A stretch of DNA of 64,000 bases, taken from positions 48,326-112,325 of the forward strand of contig MCFE01000257.1 of the NCBI GenBank assembly GCA_002104905.1, given 5' to 3'. Shown here in pieces: positions 24,959 to 36,911 of the stretch. The notes below the pieces were generated by a model, which was not told where the DNA came from, searched no databases, and saw only the letters and a program-made list of their open reading frames with translations. The position numbers were made by a program, and so were the translations under genes. Source of the DNA: Basidiobolus meristosporus CBS 931.73. Its lineage: Eukaryota; Basidiobolomycota; Basidiobolomycetes; Basidiobolales; Basidiobolaceae. Numbering within the stretch: the stretch's first letter is position 1; each line of letters opens with the position of its first letter.

Positions 24959-26842
24959 TCACCTCATTCGTATCCATGGCTCAGTAAAGTCTTCCACTGC
25001 TTTCAATCGCCATCTCTTGATATGTTTGTTCTTGTCAACAGTGTAAATAATCCCAATTTTGGCGGCATTTTAATTGATGTGCATTTTCACATGTGAGGTT
25101 TAAATAAATTGTTTAAAAGTATGAATATGATTACTGACGCGATACCATCTAGAATTCCATGGATTGGAAATATACTGCATCATTTTGAGAGATTGAAGGA
25201 CTGATGATCTTAGGATTAAGAATCCATGCGATTTTGATGAACCTAATGTCTTGGCAGAGGCTAATTATTTTGCATATGCACTCTTGACTCCCAAGTAAGG
25301 TGATAGATACTATCTGTGAAAACGAATGACCACGTAAGGTCATGTGATTCTTGAATCTGGCCTGATTCACCCTGTAGCGAGGTCACCATTTTATGTTATT
25401 CACCTGGAGTGTCAGTATGAGGTAAAAAGAATGATGCTAAACATAGATTATATATAACTACCAGTGAAACATCAGCAAGTATCCTGGATTACTGCTGCTT
25501 CTAGCAATCAATAGGGGGTTGGTAGCATAGAAACAGAATCAAGGTGTGCTCGCTGGACCTAGCGTAGTCCAGGTGAGATACGCTTCGGAGGAGATGGACC
25601 TTTAAGCTGTGTCGGGGACAAGATTTCCCGTTGCATCTAAAAGTTTGGGATGGAGGCAGTGATGATTGTATCCTACTATTGAAATATGGTGATACTCGAC
25701 TCTAATCTATGTCAATTGGTTTGCCGTGCTTTAATATCACAACTTTGAGCCCAGCGTCGCGGTTTCAATTGATTCCAAAGGATTTGAAAACCAGCATTCC
25801 CCTCGCATCATATCTGGTGACTAAGCAAACAATATGGCTCCTTGTGATGCAATGTTGTACTGGTTTCCTGGGGCAGCTTGAAGCAGCTAGAGATCGCCCA
25901 TTATGATTGGATCAACCCGGCTCAGCTTTAATCATACCCAACCCACTGGTTGCTACGTGACAAGAATCTCGACTGTCAACGTGCTTTACATCGACCAAAT
26001 ATTAAAGCGTAGTGATGATCTAGAATCCTCAGTGATTAGCCGGCAGATCCAATGGGGATGGGCTCCTCCTGTCATATGATACGGGACTATTTTGATTCCG
26101 CCGAACATCAGGCGTTACTCGACTAGACAGACGTCTTGCTACAATCGAATACGGAGGGAATTTTCAGTGAACGCAGAGATGGAGACTACTGCAGATCTGC
26201 AAGCTAGGCTTGGCTAATAATCGGATGGGCTGGGCATCTCTACCGCGAATGGAAACATCGGAAGATTATGGATCCCTTACATCTGGACCTTGCAGCAAAG
26301 CAGGGCTGCTGGATACGGCGCAGTTGAAATCACATTCTCATGGTAAATCCGCCTGCATTCCAAAAGCACCCATAGGTGAGACGCTCAGTATATGCTTAAA
26401 TAAACCACCGCACTCCCAGGAACTGTCAACACAGAGGTCACGCATCGCTAAATCCTCGTAATGTTTGAGGGCTTCGTTAGTATTATGTAGCTTTGAGAAG
26501 CCTATTGCCAAGGCCAATGGGGAGGGTCCTCAGATCGCGTGAAGTATTGGTTCTTGGCGAATCAGACGTAACATTCGGTCAGTAATTTGCAACCAAAGCT
26601 CTATTCTATTTAAAGAATATCGGCAACAGTCGATTTGGTTGGCAGTCTGAAACCCAGTTATCCCATTTTATCCAAATATCAAGAAATGCGAAAATCCACA
26701 TTTTTCTAATTGATTAAATGAAATGGCCTAAATTGGGTAGCGGCATCTGAGTTAACTTGCCTGCCATTTAAATACTCCTCTGTCATAGATAGATTTCCTT
26801 TGTACCCCCCTCCGTCTACTCTTCCCCTATACTCGTCTACGG
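24959..26842. other. intergenic, no supported gene
   Basis: 1.9 kb between permease copy 2 and the Pro/Ser-rich gene, both on the plus strand. Short frames only, none with a domain. A TC-rich stretch just before 26843 (TACCCCCCTCCGTCTACTC) is a plausible core promoter for the downstream gene. Confidence 0.5.
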
Positions 26843-28571
26843 ATGAACTTTCATAAGCAACTATTCAAGAAAAAACTTCCTGCCCCACCAGAACGGAGGG
26901 GAAATGAAGTGGGCGATGTGGCGGCCAAGGAGGATGAAGATTATTACAACTCTCTATTTACAGAGGAAGCTTCTCCCACCCCCTCCCATAAACTCACCTC
27001 CAGTGAAAATGTTTATTTCTCAGTCAAGACTGAACTACCACCAAGCCCTACAGCGCCGGCGAGCCCTACCGATACAAAAGAGGGCCACGCTGCTCGCGAG
27101 AGTGTTGAGTCGTTACCCATAGCAACCTCGACCTCGGCCTCTGAACAACGCACAAAGCCAGCAACCTTGCAAATAAGCGATGAGTTGGAAACCTGCTCGA
27201 TCACCTCTGAGGGGTCCCTATCGTCCTACGACTCCCCAAAGATTTCCATGGACTCTAGACTATCCGACCAGCTTCCTAGCCCTCGCCGTAGTAGCCATCA
27301 CGAATTTAGTTGGTCGCCTCTGGGCTCTCTAAAGAATAAACTTTCGAGAGCGCTTCATCATGTGACGCCAACCAACAGTGTCAAAGTCAATATAGAGGAT
27401 ATCGGTGCCACTTCCGACCAACGAGTCCATACATACTGTACGTTGTACCTCTTGAGCCACTTTCGAATCATTCCACTGACAAGTTTTTTACAGTAAACAT
27501 GCATAAGGTATTACAAGAAAGAGAGACCGGTCTCGCCTCGTGGCTATGTCATGTAAAATCACAGAGTCGTATGCCTCCGGAAGGTAAAAAATCCAGAAGG
27601 AACTTCTTGTGGAACTATTTAAATACTAACGATCCTGGTGTCTAGCTTCTCGGTACTTCAAGCCTCATACTACTGCAATCCTACGACCTTCTGCCCCGAA
27701 AGTGGTCGACACAATCTCCGTCACCTCTAAACAACCCGATGAACCTATGGGCCACCCCGGGTTGGATAGTATGCACTCTTTCAGTAAGAGCCTTGAGCAG
27801 AGCAACAACCTTGAAACTGTGGTAACTGAGGCATTCAAGCAAAACATCGAGGAAGCTGCTAGGGCGTATATCACCCCACCACTGGACGAAAATGAAAGTG
27901 AGCCGACTTATATACACGATACGAAACAATATCAGGAACGCATTCAGGTTGGCCCTGGCTCGGAGAATCCTGAAGCCAGTCATCACTACAGCAATTCAAA
28001 TGAAGCGAACAGCAGACCACTGGCTCCAACTTCACAACTTACCCCCAATGGCTACGACAGCCGACAATCGCGTCCATTACCCATCCCTAAATCACAACGA
28101 TCCAATAATTCATACCCGCCTGCGGCTGTCCACCATACTCCGCCCACCCCAAGTGACCTGTCGAGTAGTATGGGCATGACGGTCAATATCCCAACGGAGT
28201 CTGGCCAAGCGGCCACTCTCAATGCTACACATCCTTCCCCACATCATCAATATTATCCAAACCGTCCGATGGTGTCGATGGTCGCACCCTATCCACCCCT
28301 CAATTATTCAGTCTATGGACCCTCTGCACCCAATTCGCCAACCTCAAGCGTGTACCCACCAGAGGGCAGCAACGTCTATCCTTCTTATCCAGCCAGCCAT
28401 TACCAATCTAGATACATGATGTCCCGTCCTCTGAGCCATGAGAATTGGATACATGCTGGATCGCCTGCTATAAACCCTGCGTATCCAACTACCCAGCAGT
28501 ATTCTAACCCTATGTTTCGCCCTCAGACACAATTAAGTGCTTTGGATGCCGAAGCCTACACAGCACTATGA
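26843..28571 (+). CDS. Pro/Ser-rich, mostly disordered protein of unknown function
   Basis: Exons 26843-27437, 27494-27583 and 27646-28571; 536 residues. The second intron carries a perfect TACTAAC branch site (27622-27628). The N-terminal third is acidic and Ser/Thr/Pro-rich; the compact, probably folded part spans the exon 1-3 junctions (about 170-240): FSWSPLGSLKNKLSRALHHVTP, then NMHKVLQERETGLASWLCHVKSQSR, then ASRYFKP. The C-terminal 250 residues are rich in Pro, Tyr, Ser and His (PYPPLNYSVYGPSAPNSPTSS), typical of intrinsically disordered regulatory or RNA-associated proteins. No signal peptide or TM segment. The short central block could identify a fungal family by search; I do not recognise it. 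Confidence 0.75.
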
Positions 28572-28993
28572 AACGGTTCAACCACTGTATATATAGTCTG
28601 ATTTCCCGCTCAGCACGAACTTACCCCAGGAAATCATGTTATCGAGGTAGATAGGCCACATTAAATTAATCACCATTTCAAATTAGTGTATTTTTATGAA
28701 TTAAACCAGTCAAAACGAGAATATCGAAGCCCCCTTGGCAATCATGAATCACGCTCCACCATCTCACATATCTAGCTACTGACAAGTGGGCAGCCCATCC
28801 TCAAACGAAATCATCTACACGGGGAAGCATCGCCCAAAAATGGGTAGGATCATGGAACCAGATTCCACCAGGAAATTGGCAAAGAAAAAAAGAAAAAAAA
28901 AGGGGGATTTCTTCGTTTTAACGACTAGGCGGCGTCCAGTGGCAAGAACGCAATTTTCCCGCCGTTTCGTGAAGCATCTCGATTGTCCTTAGT
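28572..28993. other. intergenic region upstream of the G-patch gene
   Basis: About 420 bp. A poly-purine run (AAGAAAAAAAGAAAAAAAAAGGGGG-like, about 28881-28909) is the only notable feature; the frame through it is not supported. Confidence 0.4.
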
Positions 28994-30080
28994 ATGTCCA
29001 ACTTTGCCGAAGCACAGTTAGCCAAGTTTGGCTGGGAAAAGTAAGTAGACGTTCGCCAGGGGATGTTTGGTTCTTAGACCCACCCCATGAAATCGGGATA
29101 TTTACGTTTTGCCTGTCTGGAATAGAGGAAAAGGTCTTGGTCGTAACAATGAGGGTATCAAGCGTGCAATCTCCGTTGTCAAAAAGAACGATACCAAGGG
29201 GGTAAGCGATTTAGTGTTTTCGGCAATGCTTCCGCCCGGGTCTTACTTATCAAGTGACCTTTAGCTGGGAACCAAGGAGCAATTTGACTTTGCCTGGTGG
29301 GATCACGTATACAACAAAACCAGCAATAGCATCAAAATCGAGAAATCTACCGAGGGGGTAAACTTACCATCGAATCTCCTTGACCGACGGGGTCGTTTAC
29401 TCACCTTTCTACCCCATAGATTTCGGTCAAAAAAGAAGGTGGCGAGGCCCAGCGCAACCGGATGGGCATCATCAGTACCGAACGCCCAAGCGCAGCCTCT
29501 TCAGTAGAGAACTCCGATGCGGAGAGTGGTATTTCCACCCCCACCCCCAAAGCCAAATCGCTCTTGTACGGACTTTTCGTCAAGAGTGGAAATTCCATTC
29601 AAAACAATACTGAGTATGGAGCACATCCCACCCGTTTCAATGGGCCATTTTATTAACCCCTCTGATCGCTGCAGGGTCATCACCAAAGTATCCACCGAGG
29701 AGACCAAAGACTATTCAATGAAAATATCGGATAAGGAGCTTTTCGAAGCTTGTGGTGGACGCACTGCTAGAAAGGGCGCTCGTGGGGATCAATCAGGAAA
29801 GCTGTCTCGCATTGACACCGACTTGCTATTGGAGGATGCTGACAACGAAAAGGAAGCAAAGAAAAAGCGCAAATCGGAAAAAGATACGGATGAGACGGGA
29901 AAGAAATCCAAGAAATCCAAAAAGGAGAAGAAGGAAAAGAAATCCAAGGAGGACAAGAAGGAGAAGAAGGAAAAGAAATCCAAGGAGGACAAGAAGGAGA
30001 AGAAGGAAAAAAAGGCCAAGAAGGCTAAGACTGACGACAGCAACAAACCTGAGAAGAAGGAGAAGAAGTCCAAGGCTTAA
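28994..30080 (+). CDS. G-patch nucleolar protein (GPATCH4/Tma23-like)
   Basis: Exons 28994-29040, 29126-29201, 29265-29357, 29420-29613, 29675-30080; 816 nt, 271 residues. The G-patch lies at the N-terminus: FAEAQLAKFGWEKGKGLGRNNEGI (residues 4-27), followed by KKNDTKGLGTKEQFDFAWWDHVYN, which is the typical GPATCH4/Tma23/PINX1-like continuation. G-patch proteins activate DEAH helicases such as Prp43 in ribosome or spliceosome work; nucleolar ribosome biogenesis is the likely role. The segment LYGLFVKSGN and ELFEACGGRTARKGARG are also family-like. The last 75 residues are almost only Lys, Glu, Asp and Ser in repeated KEKKSKEDKKEKK units, a nucleolar-type basic tail. All four introns are short with GTAAGY or GTATGG donors. 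Confidence 0.88.
29930..30070 (+). repeat. in-gene tandem repeat encoding Lys/Glu units
   Basis: A 36-nt unit (AAGGAGAAGAAGGAAAAG and AAATCCAAGGAGGACAAG) is repeated about three times with small changes inside the G-patch gene. Slippage could change the length of the basic tail without breaking the frame. Confidence 0.7.
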
Positions 30081-30552
30081 CTGCAAGCTCGCTTGCACAT
30101 CCTTCTTTTATTTGTATTATAGATCATGCTGTGACCCTTTTAATTTTGAACTTCCCATAGTTCGATCGTTATAGAACTGCATTTATTTCTTTCGCTCTTA
30201 ATATTCGTATGACCAAGCCTCAAATCTCATTAAACTGATGAATGTTATGCCAGTGACCAGTATTTCCCAGTAGGTTTTGTTGCGACGTGCCCGAAATAAA
30301 TAATCATGACTCAACCGAGGTTTGCAATGATTATGATCTACCCCATATTCGAAGCACGAACTCCAGGCCACCTCTCATAAATAGTCGTCCCCCAAAAGTC
30401 GGTGGCCATCACGTGGAGAGCTTCTTTGAGAAAAGAACCTTCCATCACCCCAGAAAATTTCTCCTAGTTCAAAAGCCGCTCTGCTATCGGGGAGCGGTTT
30501 TCTTTATTACCTCGGTTTTCCCCTCGCTTCTCCCCTATAGACTACGACCAAA
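30081..30552. other. intergenic between G-patch and COX7 genes
   Basis: About 470 bp; contains the G-patch 3' region and a pyrimidine-rich COX7 promoter (TTTCCCCTCGCTTCTCCCC at 30517-30535). Nothing else seen. Confidence 0.4.
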
Positions 30553-30803
30553 ATGGACTTCGTCAACCGCCCTAATCATATGTTGGAGAGACAGAAGTTG
30601 TTCCAAGTAAGTATTTTTCCTGACACCTTCCACTGTCGAGGCCAGGTCCCCTAAACTTCCTGAAGTCCCAAGTTTCCAAGCCTGTCTGGCTTAAAGGTCC
30701 CAGAGATAAGGTTCTCGTTACCTCCTTCTTCGTTTTCCTCGGAGCAGGCCTTGTTGGCTCCTTGTATGGTACCGTCCAATTGATTCGCGGCAAGAAGGAT
30801 TAA
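30553..30803 (+). CDS. cytochrome c oxidase subunit VII (COX7/COX7A family)
   Basis: Exons 30553-30606 and 30666-30803, intron 59 nt; 63 residues, close to yeast Cox7 (60). A small single-pass subunit of complex IV in the inner mitochondrial membrane. The match to the family is the order: MLERQKLFQ, then SKPVWLK, then a single TM segment (TSFFVFLGAGLVGSLYGTVQLI) and a basic end (RGKKD). The first exon ends exactly after KLFQ, where the family's conserved block continues with S-x-x-KP-x-W. The splice acceptor (CTGAAG) is weaker than usual; the alternative AG seven bases on breaks the frame. Confidence 0.8.
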
Positions 30804-33800
30804 AAGTTGACGTTTCCCCCGAGATGCCAAAACCCCTTTCAAGAAATAAAACCACTTGAATTTTTCGAAGGTTGTCTATAACCAGTAGTGATGGAGTAGT
30901 GCCTCCAACCAAGCACCCTTGTCAGTGTAAAAGGTTTTCACCGAGCCTGTGCCGTGTGAAAGACAGCGGTCTTTTCTATGTAGGATACTTGATCTCATCG
31001 CGTAGATTCGGTTCCCGGTTGGCAACCAGGTTGTCTGTGGTGACAAAAGGGGGAATTCCCGAGGAAGCCTTGTTTGTGCCCCGTCGCCTGGTTGACATTT
31101 ATGCACCGCGGCTGGTTTACGCCAACGCGGAAGCGATGGTCGTGTCAAGTGTTTGGATTAAACCATCGTTTAACTGGCGCCCAACCCAGCAGCCTTAATC
31201 TTGCCCGAGCACACATAGGTGCCTCAGACATCTACATCCATGACATGCTCTGGCCATCTGGAGCTGACTGGTACGCTTGTCTCGCTCTTTGGAAAACGGG
31301 TATCACCCAGGAGGAGGTTGCTGCGAGCTGCTTTGGTGATGTAATGGACAAGGCGAATAAATGAGTCGCAGTGGGGCAGCAATACAGAAGCAGACATACC
31401 GGATATTGCTTGAGATTCGAGAATCCTTGACAAAAGAAGGATGCCAATAATCGTCAGGAGCGGCTGCATCCCTGTAGCCAATTGTCGGCTGGTGGTGGAT
31501 GTGGTACGAGACAGGGATTTCGAGAGCTTATAATCATATTTCAAGCGGCTGCCTAATTGGCAGCACGTTGAGCTGCAAATATCTGATTGACAAAGGTAGG
31601 ACTGTATTTTGATGGCTCAACAGGGATTTGAATATTAATATTAGATTGAGCCAGTGCTAGCGGATGGTTTTGGGAAGATGCGAGGCATGAGCGTCTTACA
31701 TTAGAACATCATTGATCCTACGCCACCAAGGATGCTCAATCATGTTGGGTCATTTCGGACACAAAGACCAAGCAGCAATAAATCTCTGGTGATACTAAAT
31801 ACACTAGCAATCGATAGTACGAACGAGGGCAAGGTACCGAAAATTAAAATCCTCCGACAAGCCCAGGTGCCACAAATGGATCATTAATTAACAGTGGGCA
31901 GGCGAGCATCTAATGGGGTTTTAATCCGTATACGTTCTATCTTCGCATCTTATCCCTCTGCATGCTATCTATCATACATGCAGGTCGCAAATATGCCGGG
32001 ATTTAGCAACAACCAGTTGATTCGCAGCGGGCTATCACAGGCCAGGATCTGTGGACGGCAACTTGACGTGAGCTGTCCAGGGCTATGAATCCGACTGGAT
32101 TTGCGGTAGCATCAGCGAGCGAGATTGTTGATCGAACATGGATTTCGAGCATCCATGGCGATCAGCTTCCCATACCATACAAGCAGCATCCCACACCCGC
32201 GAAGGGACTGAGGTGACGCTAGCCTCGCGAGCCCGACCTGCGCTGGTGGTTGTTTAGTTTTTCCAACTAACCGGTTCCCACATCAATGCGGCTAGTGACA
32301 CAAATCTCGGAGGGTTGAGGGTTGCCTGTTCATGCTCCCCTCGAGGATACCTTGAGGGAGACAAAAACGGCCGGCCATTGGATTGCTGATTCTTGTTCAA
32401 CGCTACCAAGTTACTGATTAGCGCATCACTGAATTTTTAATGTAAATGATGGGAGTGGAGCCATCTGTGCGATTCTATCTCGATTCGCAATTCTGATCAA
32501 TGTTTACAAGCCAAGTAATCAGCGTTCCATCGAATCAGCCATCAGCCATCACTCGCCCTCTTTCCGGCCAGATGCAAATTTCCTCCAGATGCAAAACCAA
32601 GACCATCCTGAGCAACCCTGTGCGGACTCGGATGATTGGACTGGAACGACATGGACAAATTGAAGCTGGCCTTAATTAGTACTAGTGCTCGATGGGTGTG
32701 TCTGCCCCTAAAACAAACGATCATTTCACTGCCATGACATCATGCCACCGTTGTTCTTGACTTCTCTCGAATCAGGGCGGGCAATGGCAATGGTCGATTA
32801 TCTCATACCAGCCTGATCAGAAGTGGCCGCGAGGCGTTCTGCATAAAGGGTCCTGACTAGAACAGAGCACCGTGTGTATCCCCTGATGAGTTGGAGCACA
32901 CATGTCCACTCCTCCGCAACACTGAGCCACCGCCTGATTCAACACTGTTTAGTCAACATCCGTTCAGTATGGCACTCTGCCTCAGACTCGGCCCACCACC
33001 GATTTCACCACTCAGATCACTAGCGCATAAAATACGGGTGATATCTAGCGAATCTCCACGAATATCCGATACGCTGTTGATACATGTGCCTGCTCTTGTA
33101 CCAGCCATGCGCTCTCTCCATTGGCCCAATGTGACTTCAGAACCATGTAACAATCGCACAAGACCCAAATGTCCAGCAGAAAATCCTTTCTGCGATGTTT
33201 CCGCCGTTTCCGCGACTCAGGCCAGAGGCGACTCCACACCCTAGCCTATGGTGCAGTGTCTCGTATCAAACAGACAGCCGCCCTCTGCATCCTTACGAAA
33301 GCTGTCAGGTGCTGGGTGGTAAGACTGCAGAGCTAGATGGCCTCCGGCACCAATCGTTCCATCGTCCGAGTCTCCTGGAGAACGTTTGTTGCTATGAATG
33401 GATACATGCTTGCTTTTTTGAGATCAAATCAAGAACATCGTGGCTACATTTGTCCAGTGAAATACTAGTCAAAAAATGACCATCTTTCCAACGTAACAAA
33501 ACTTCATGAGCTCATGTGATACATCAATCTGTTGTATCACCGGATCCAATGGCTGATCCAAATGCCGATATTTCTGTCGACACGCCCCTCAGGCAATCCG
33601 CTTGGTTGTGAGCGAGTGTCTGGGTGAGGGCCTCTCCTGCTGGACTGTTCGCCCTGTCCCATGGTCCAAGATTGTTGCAACAGGAAAAGCATCCACAAAG
33701 GAAACCATCCAGGGCCCCTCTTGGGCTACAATGTTACCTGAACCTTCCGCCTATCTATTTGTGCGCGACCCTCGAAATGTCGGTAATTTCGGATTCCCCC

Positions 33801-34339
33801 ATATCCCACGATACAACCATGAACCCAAGTAATTGTCACCAATACAAGTCGCCAACGGTTCATTGTCCTTTCCAAAGGGAATAAATGTTTAGGATCCTGA
33901 GCCATGTATTGGTCGATACCAATTCCAGCACATTTCGCGAGATTGTTTCTAATTCGGCTATAAGGTTAAAGTCAATTTAGCTATTTTAATGTGAATTTTC
34001 CCTGGATCATATTTCGGTTAAATCCCTAAATAATCCTGTGCTCCTGGTCGTGCTACCCCCTTTTGCTTTCGAGTTCCCTTAGGTCATACCGTATTGGTTA
34101 GAGACCCCAAGGTGATGGTATAAATACCCGAGATGTGCCCCTCCCTGCTCCACTCACCATTACTACGGCGTTTCCGATTAGAGCAGCCTTGTGATTACTT
34201 CGATCACCTATTTCGCTTATTCAGTGTCGCTTCTTGTTCGTGCAAGTAATCCTACTCGTTGACAGCCATTCCAACTTCGATAACCCCCTTGCTCACAGAG
34301 CCTCTTCACTCCAACCTTCAATTCGAACCAGTGCCGACC
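30804..34339. other. large intergenic region, no supported gene
   Basis: 3.5 kb. I checked open frames on both strands (for example 30872-31198, 31224-31544 minus, 32891-33244, 33624-33884) and found no domain, signal peptide or consistent codon bias; no LTR or tRNA-like structure. The last 250 bp before 34340 are pyrimidine-rich and probably form the promoter of the ANKRD13-like gene. An unspliced non-coding RNA cannot be excluded. Confidence 0.45.
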
Positions 34340-36058
34340 ATGCATCTAACTTTCCCGCTCCACAGATACGTCTTCCAAAACGACGAGAAGGCGGTCGAGG
34401 CTGCGTTGGGTGGCCCACTCTACAACCAAATCAACGAGAGAGACCACCGTGGGAACACCCCTTTACAGCTGGCCCTTATTCTTGGCAGAGTAAGAATCGC
34501 CAATATTTTGTTGAATCGTGGGGCGGAATGCCTTGGCCTGAAAAAAAATGGCAATGAGCCACCCTCCTGGACATCCTTGGATGAAGCCTGCGCCTTGGAA
34601 GACAGGGATCTCGTTCGTAAGGTATTACAAAAATCCATTGATCAACATGTACGAGACTGGTGTGCACCACCTGTTGATCGCTCGCAGGACCCAAAGCACG
34701 GCCCAATGGCCAGTGAGATTCCCGCCAACCCAAACATCCCAGCTGAGGGAGGTCCGCTGGCCAGGCTAAACCAAGAAATCCACGAGGATGTGGACATGAC
34801 CCTCCATTGGAAGTTCACCAGCCGAATCTCCAATGCGCTGGCCCGCCACGCCCTCCCAAGAGACGCCATTAGAATCCGTAAGAAGTCCTCTTACTTCCGC
34901 TTAGACTTTGGCGAAACCTCATTGGGGATGTTCGGTGGCTTCGATAAGAAGGATGAGAGAAGCGCGGATGTGATCAATAAGCGTCGCCAATACCTGAAGA
35001 AACATGATATCCAGCGATTCAGCTTGATCATCCGTGTCGATGACCCCAATATTCCCCAGGCGTTCCCCGCTCCGCCTGCGGTATTTTTGCTCGACCACGA
35101 GCGGGAATGGGCCCAGGAGCTTTACCCAGAGTTTTACCCCGAGACACTACTGGAAAGTGCAGTGTCCACCTGTCTCAGGGCCCCGATGGTCAAGTACTGG
35201 ATCCCCTTGCGTAACATCGAGGTCAAGGAGAAGAATGAGAAGAAGAAGAAGGGGCTAGGCAGCATGTTAATGAAGAAGAAGACCGGCGCCACCACCTACA
35301 AAATCAAGAACGCCTCCATTTCCATTCTGATCCGAGAACTCGAGGAGCGTGTCTGGGCCAACGGAAGCGGAGGTGTTGCCTCCAATGCGTTGATCAAGAA
35401 ATTGAAGGCCCTAGGCTTCAGTGGACTGGAAAGCATGCTAGCCAGCGATGGAAACATAAAGGATACCGGCAAGAGCGGAAATGCCTCCGATTCAGATTCG
35501 GATTCGGACTCTGACGACGAGACTAGTAACGTTTCCTCCAATGCGGCTGGCAAGGACAGTGGAGCCAAGAACACCCATGAAGACCCCAATATTCAAGCCG
35601 AGTTGGTGAAAATGTCGGTTACTGATAGTTACGAAGAATACTTCAGTGGAAATATCAAGAAGAATGTATGCTTCAACAAGGCCGAAACGGTGACCCAATA
35701 CATCAAATTCGAACTCAAAGAGCCCATTAAGATCAAGTGGGCCCCCACAATCCCCGGAAGCACTAAGAGCAAAAACTTGAGCAGCGGTACCTCTGGCTTC
35801 CCTATATCTTTCAAGCAATTCTCACCAATATTCGAGCATATTTTCAGTGGGGGAATCCTTGATTGGGCTGGGTTCGCAAATGTCTGGAATGAATGCCGTA
35901 AAAAGGATGCCACTCCAGGGTTCCCAGTGAAAATCAACATTCCTCTACATCCTGTCATTGGGGTTCGCATCAGCTTCAAGGAGTGTCATGTTGGCATGAC
36001 TCTATCTGACGATCTGTTCCAAAACCAAGGATATTCAAATAACGTTATTATCCACTGA
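34340..36058 (+). CDS. ankyrin-repeat protein with GPCR-chaperone domain (ANKRD13-like)
   Basis: Single exon, 572 residues from the ATG at 34340 (MHLTFPLHRYVFQNDEKAVEAAL), chosen because the frame upstream has no ATG. Two ankyrin repeats (DHRGNTPLQLALILGRVRIANILL and WTSLDEACALEDRDLVRKVL, residues about 33-105) precede the family-specific domain: MTLHWKFTSRISNALARHALPRDAIRIRKKSSYFRLDF and the LGMFGGFDKK region, as in the domain named GPCR_chapero_1. The animal relatives bind ubiquitinated membrane receptors in endocytosis. A Ser/Asp run (SDSDSDSDSDDE) near residue 390 is probably a flexible linker; the C-terminal domain (FPISFKQFSPIFEHIFSGG, FPVKINIPLHPVIGVRISF) matches the family's end. Membrane-trafficking role is inferred. 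Confidence 0.88.
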   Translation: MHLTFPLHRYVFQNDEKAVEAALGGPLYNQINERDHRGNTPLQLALILGRVRIANILLNRGAECLGLKKNGNEPPSWTSLDEACALEDRDLVRKVLQKSIDQHVRDWCAPPVDRSQDPKHGPMASEIPANPNIPAEGGPLARLNQEIHEDVDMTLHWKFTSRISNALARHALPRDAIRIRKKSSYFRLDFGETSLGMFGGFDKKDERSADVINKRRQYLKKHDIQRFSLIIRVDDPNIPQAFPAPPAVFLLDHEREWAQELYPEFYPETLLESAVSTCLRAPMVKYWIPLRNIEVKEKNEKKKKGLGSMLMKKKTGATTYKIKNASISILIRELEERVWANGSGGVASNALIKKLKALGFSGLESMLASDGNIKDTGKSGNASDSDSDSDSDDETSNVSSNAAGKDSGAKNTHEDPNIQAELVKMSVTDSYEEYFSGNIKKNVCFNKAETVTQYIKFELKEPIKIKWAPTIPGSTKSKNLSSGTSGFPISFKQFSPIFEHIFSGGILDWAGFANVWNECRKKDATPGFPVKINIPLHPVIGVRISFKECHVGMTLSDDLFQNQGYSNNVIIH

Positions 36059-36911
36059 TCATCCCTATATTAATCACCTCCGCATTCTAATCTAATTGGC
36101 ATAATTTAAAGCATTATTATCATTATTTCCATTTATTACACCGAATTTCGAATGTTTCGTAGCTGATATCTTTGCAATTACCAGTTGATCAGTCTGTAAT
36201 ACTGCCGTCCATTGTAACGTTCAGGAATGTATTTTTAGATTTCCGCATATTTGCTATCCTGTAATGATACTGTTTATTTTTACACAAAAGAAATTTACCG
36301 TAATCCGACCATCTGTGCATTCCCCTTATTTCCCCATATGTCCACGGGTCTGGGATAGTGAATAGGATTCATTTCGAGAACATTGCGCATCTCGAGTTGC
36401 CCCAAGAATCAATGGAAACCAAGTAACTCTATTTAGAGCTTCCAGCCTCCGGTCGAACCTCTTGAGGGGTTCGATGCACCAGCGAAATGGTAACACTAAT
36501 CCATTGCAAGCAGCATTCAACTGAAACCTGTATATACCAATATGCCACGGATCAATCAGATGAGCCAGGCTCATAGGTCAGAAAAGCCATTGGCGTGACT
36601 GCTCACAAAAAATAGATTATATTGGTGACATGCTGTGCACCAATCAACCCATAGGTAGCACCGCCGGCGCCTCCGTTTTGGACGCAATGCTCGCGTGGGA
36701 GCCGAACTGGTGTATGTTACACAGTGCGATAAGGTCTTGAGCATGAGATAACGGCAGGTCACTGTTCAGGAATGGCAATCAAGGGAAATGTCATTTCAAC
36801 AATCATTGAGGCGATTTATGCTTTATTTCAATGCATATACAAGTTTTATAAGTACACATATATCAAAAGATTTGAAGGGTTCCAATCCAAGTGGCTTTCG
36901 TCGACATCAGG
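36059..36911. other. intergenic between convergent genes
   Basis: About 850 bp separating the 3' ends of the ANKRD13-like and TPX2-like genes. Likely terminators only; no gene supported. Confidence 0.45.

Noticed and set aside
29789..30098. Phe/Ser- and Leu-rich minus-strand frames opposite the G-patch tail
   Set aside because: Shadows of the Lys/Glu-coding repeat; composition is the complement of AAG/GAG codons.
31224..31544. Open frames in the 30.8-34.3 kb region
   Set aside because: Overlapping frames on both strands with similar length and no conserved motif; treated as non-coding.
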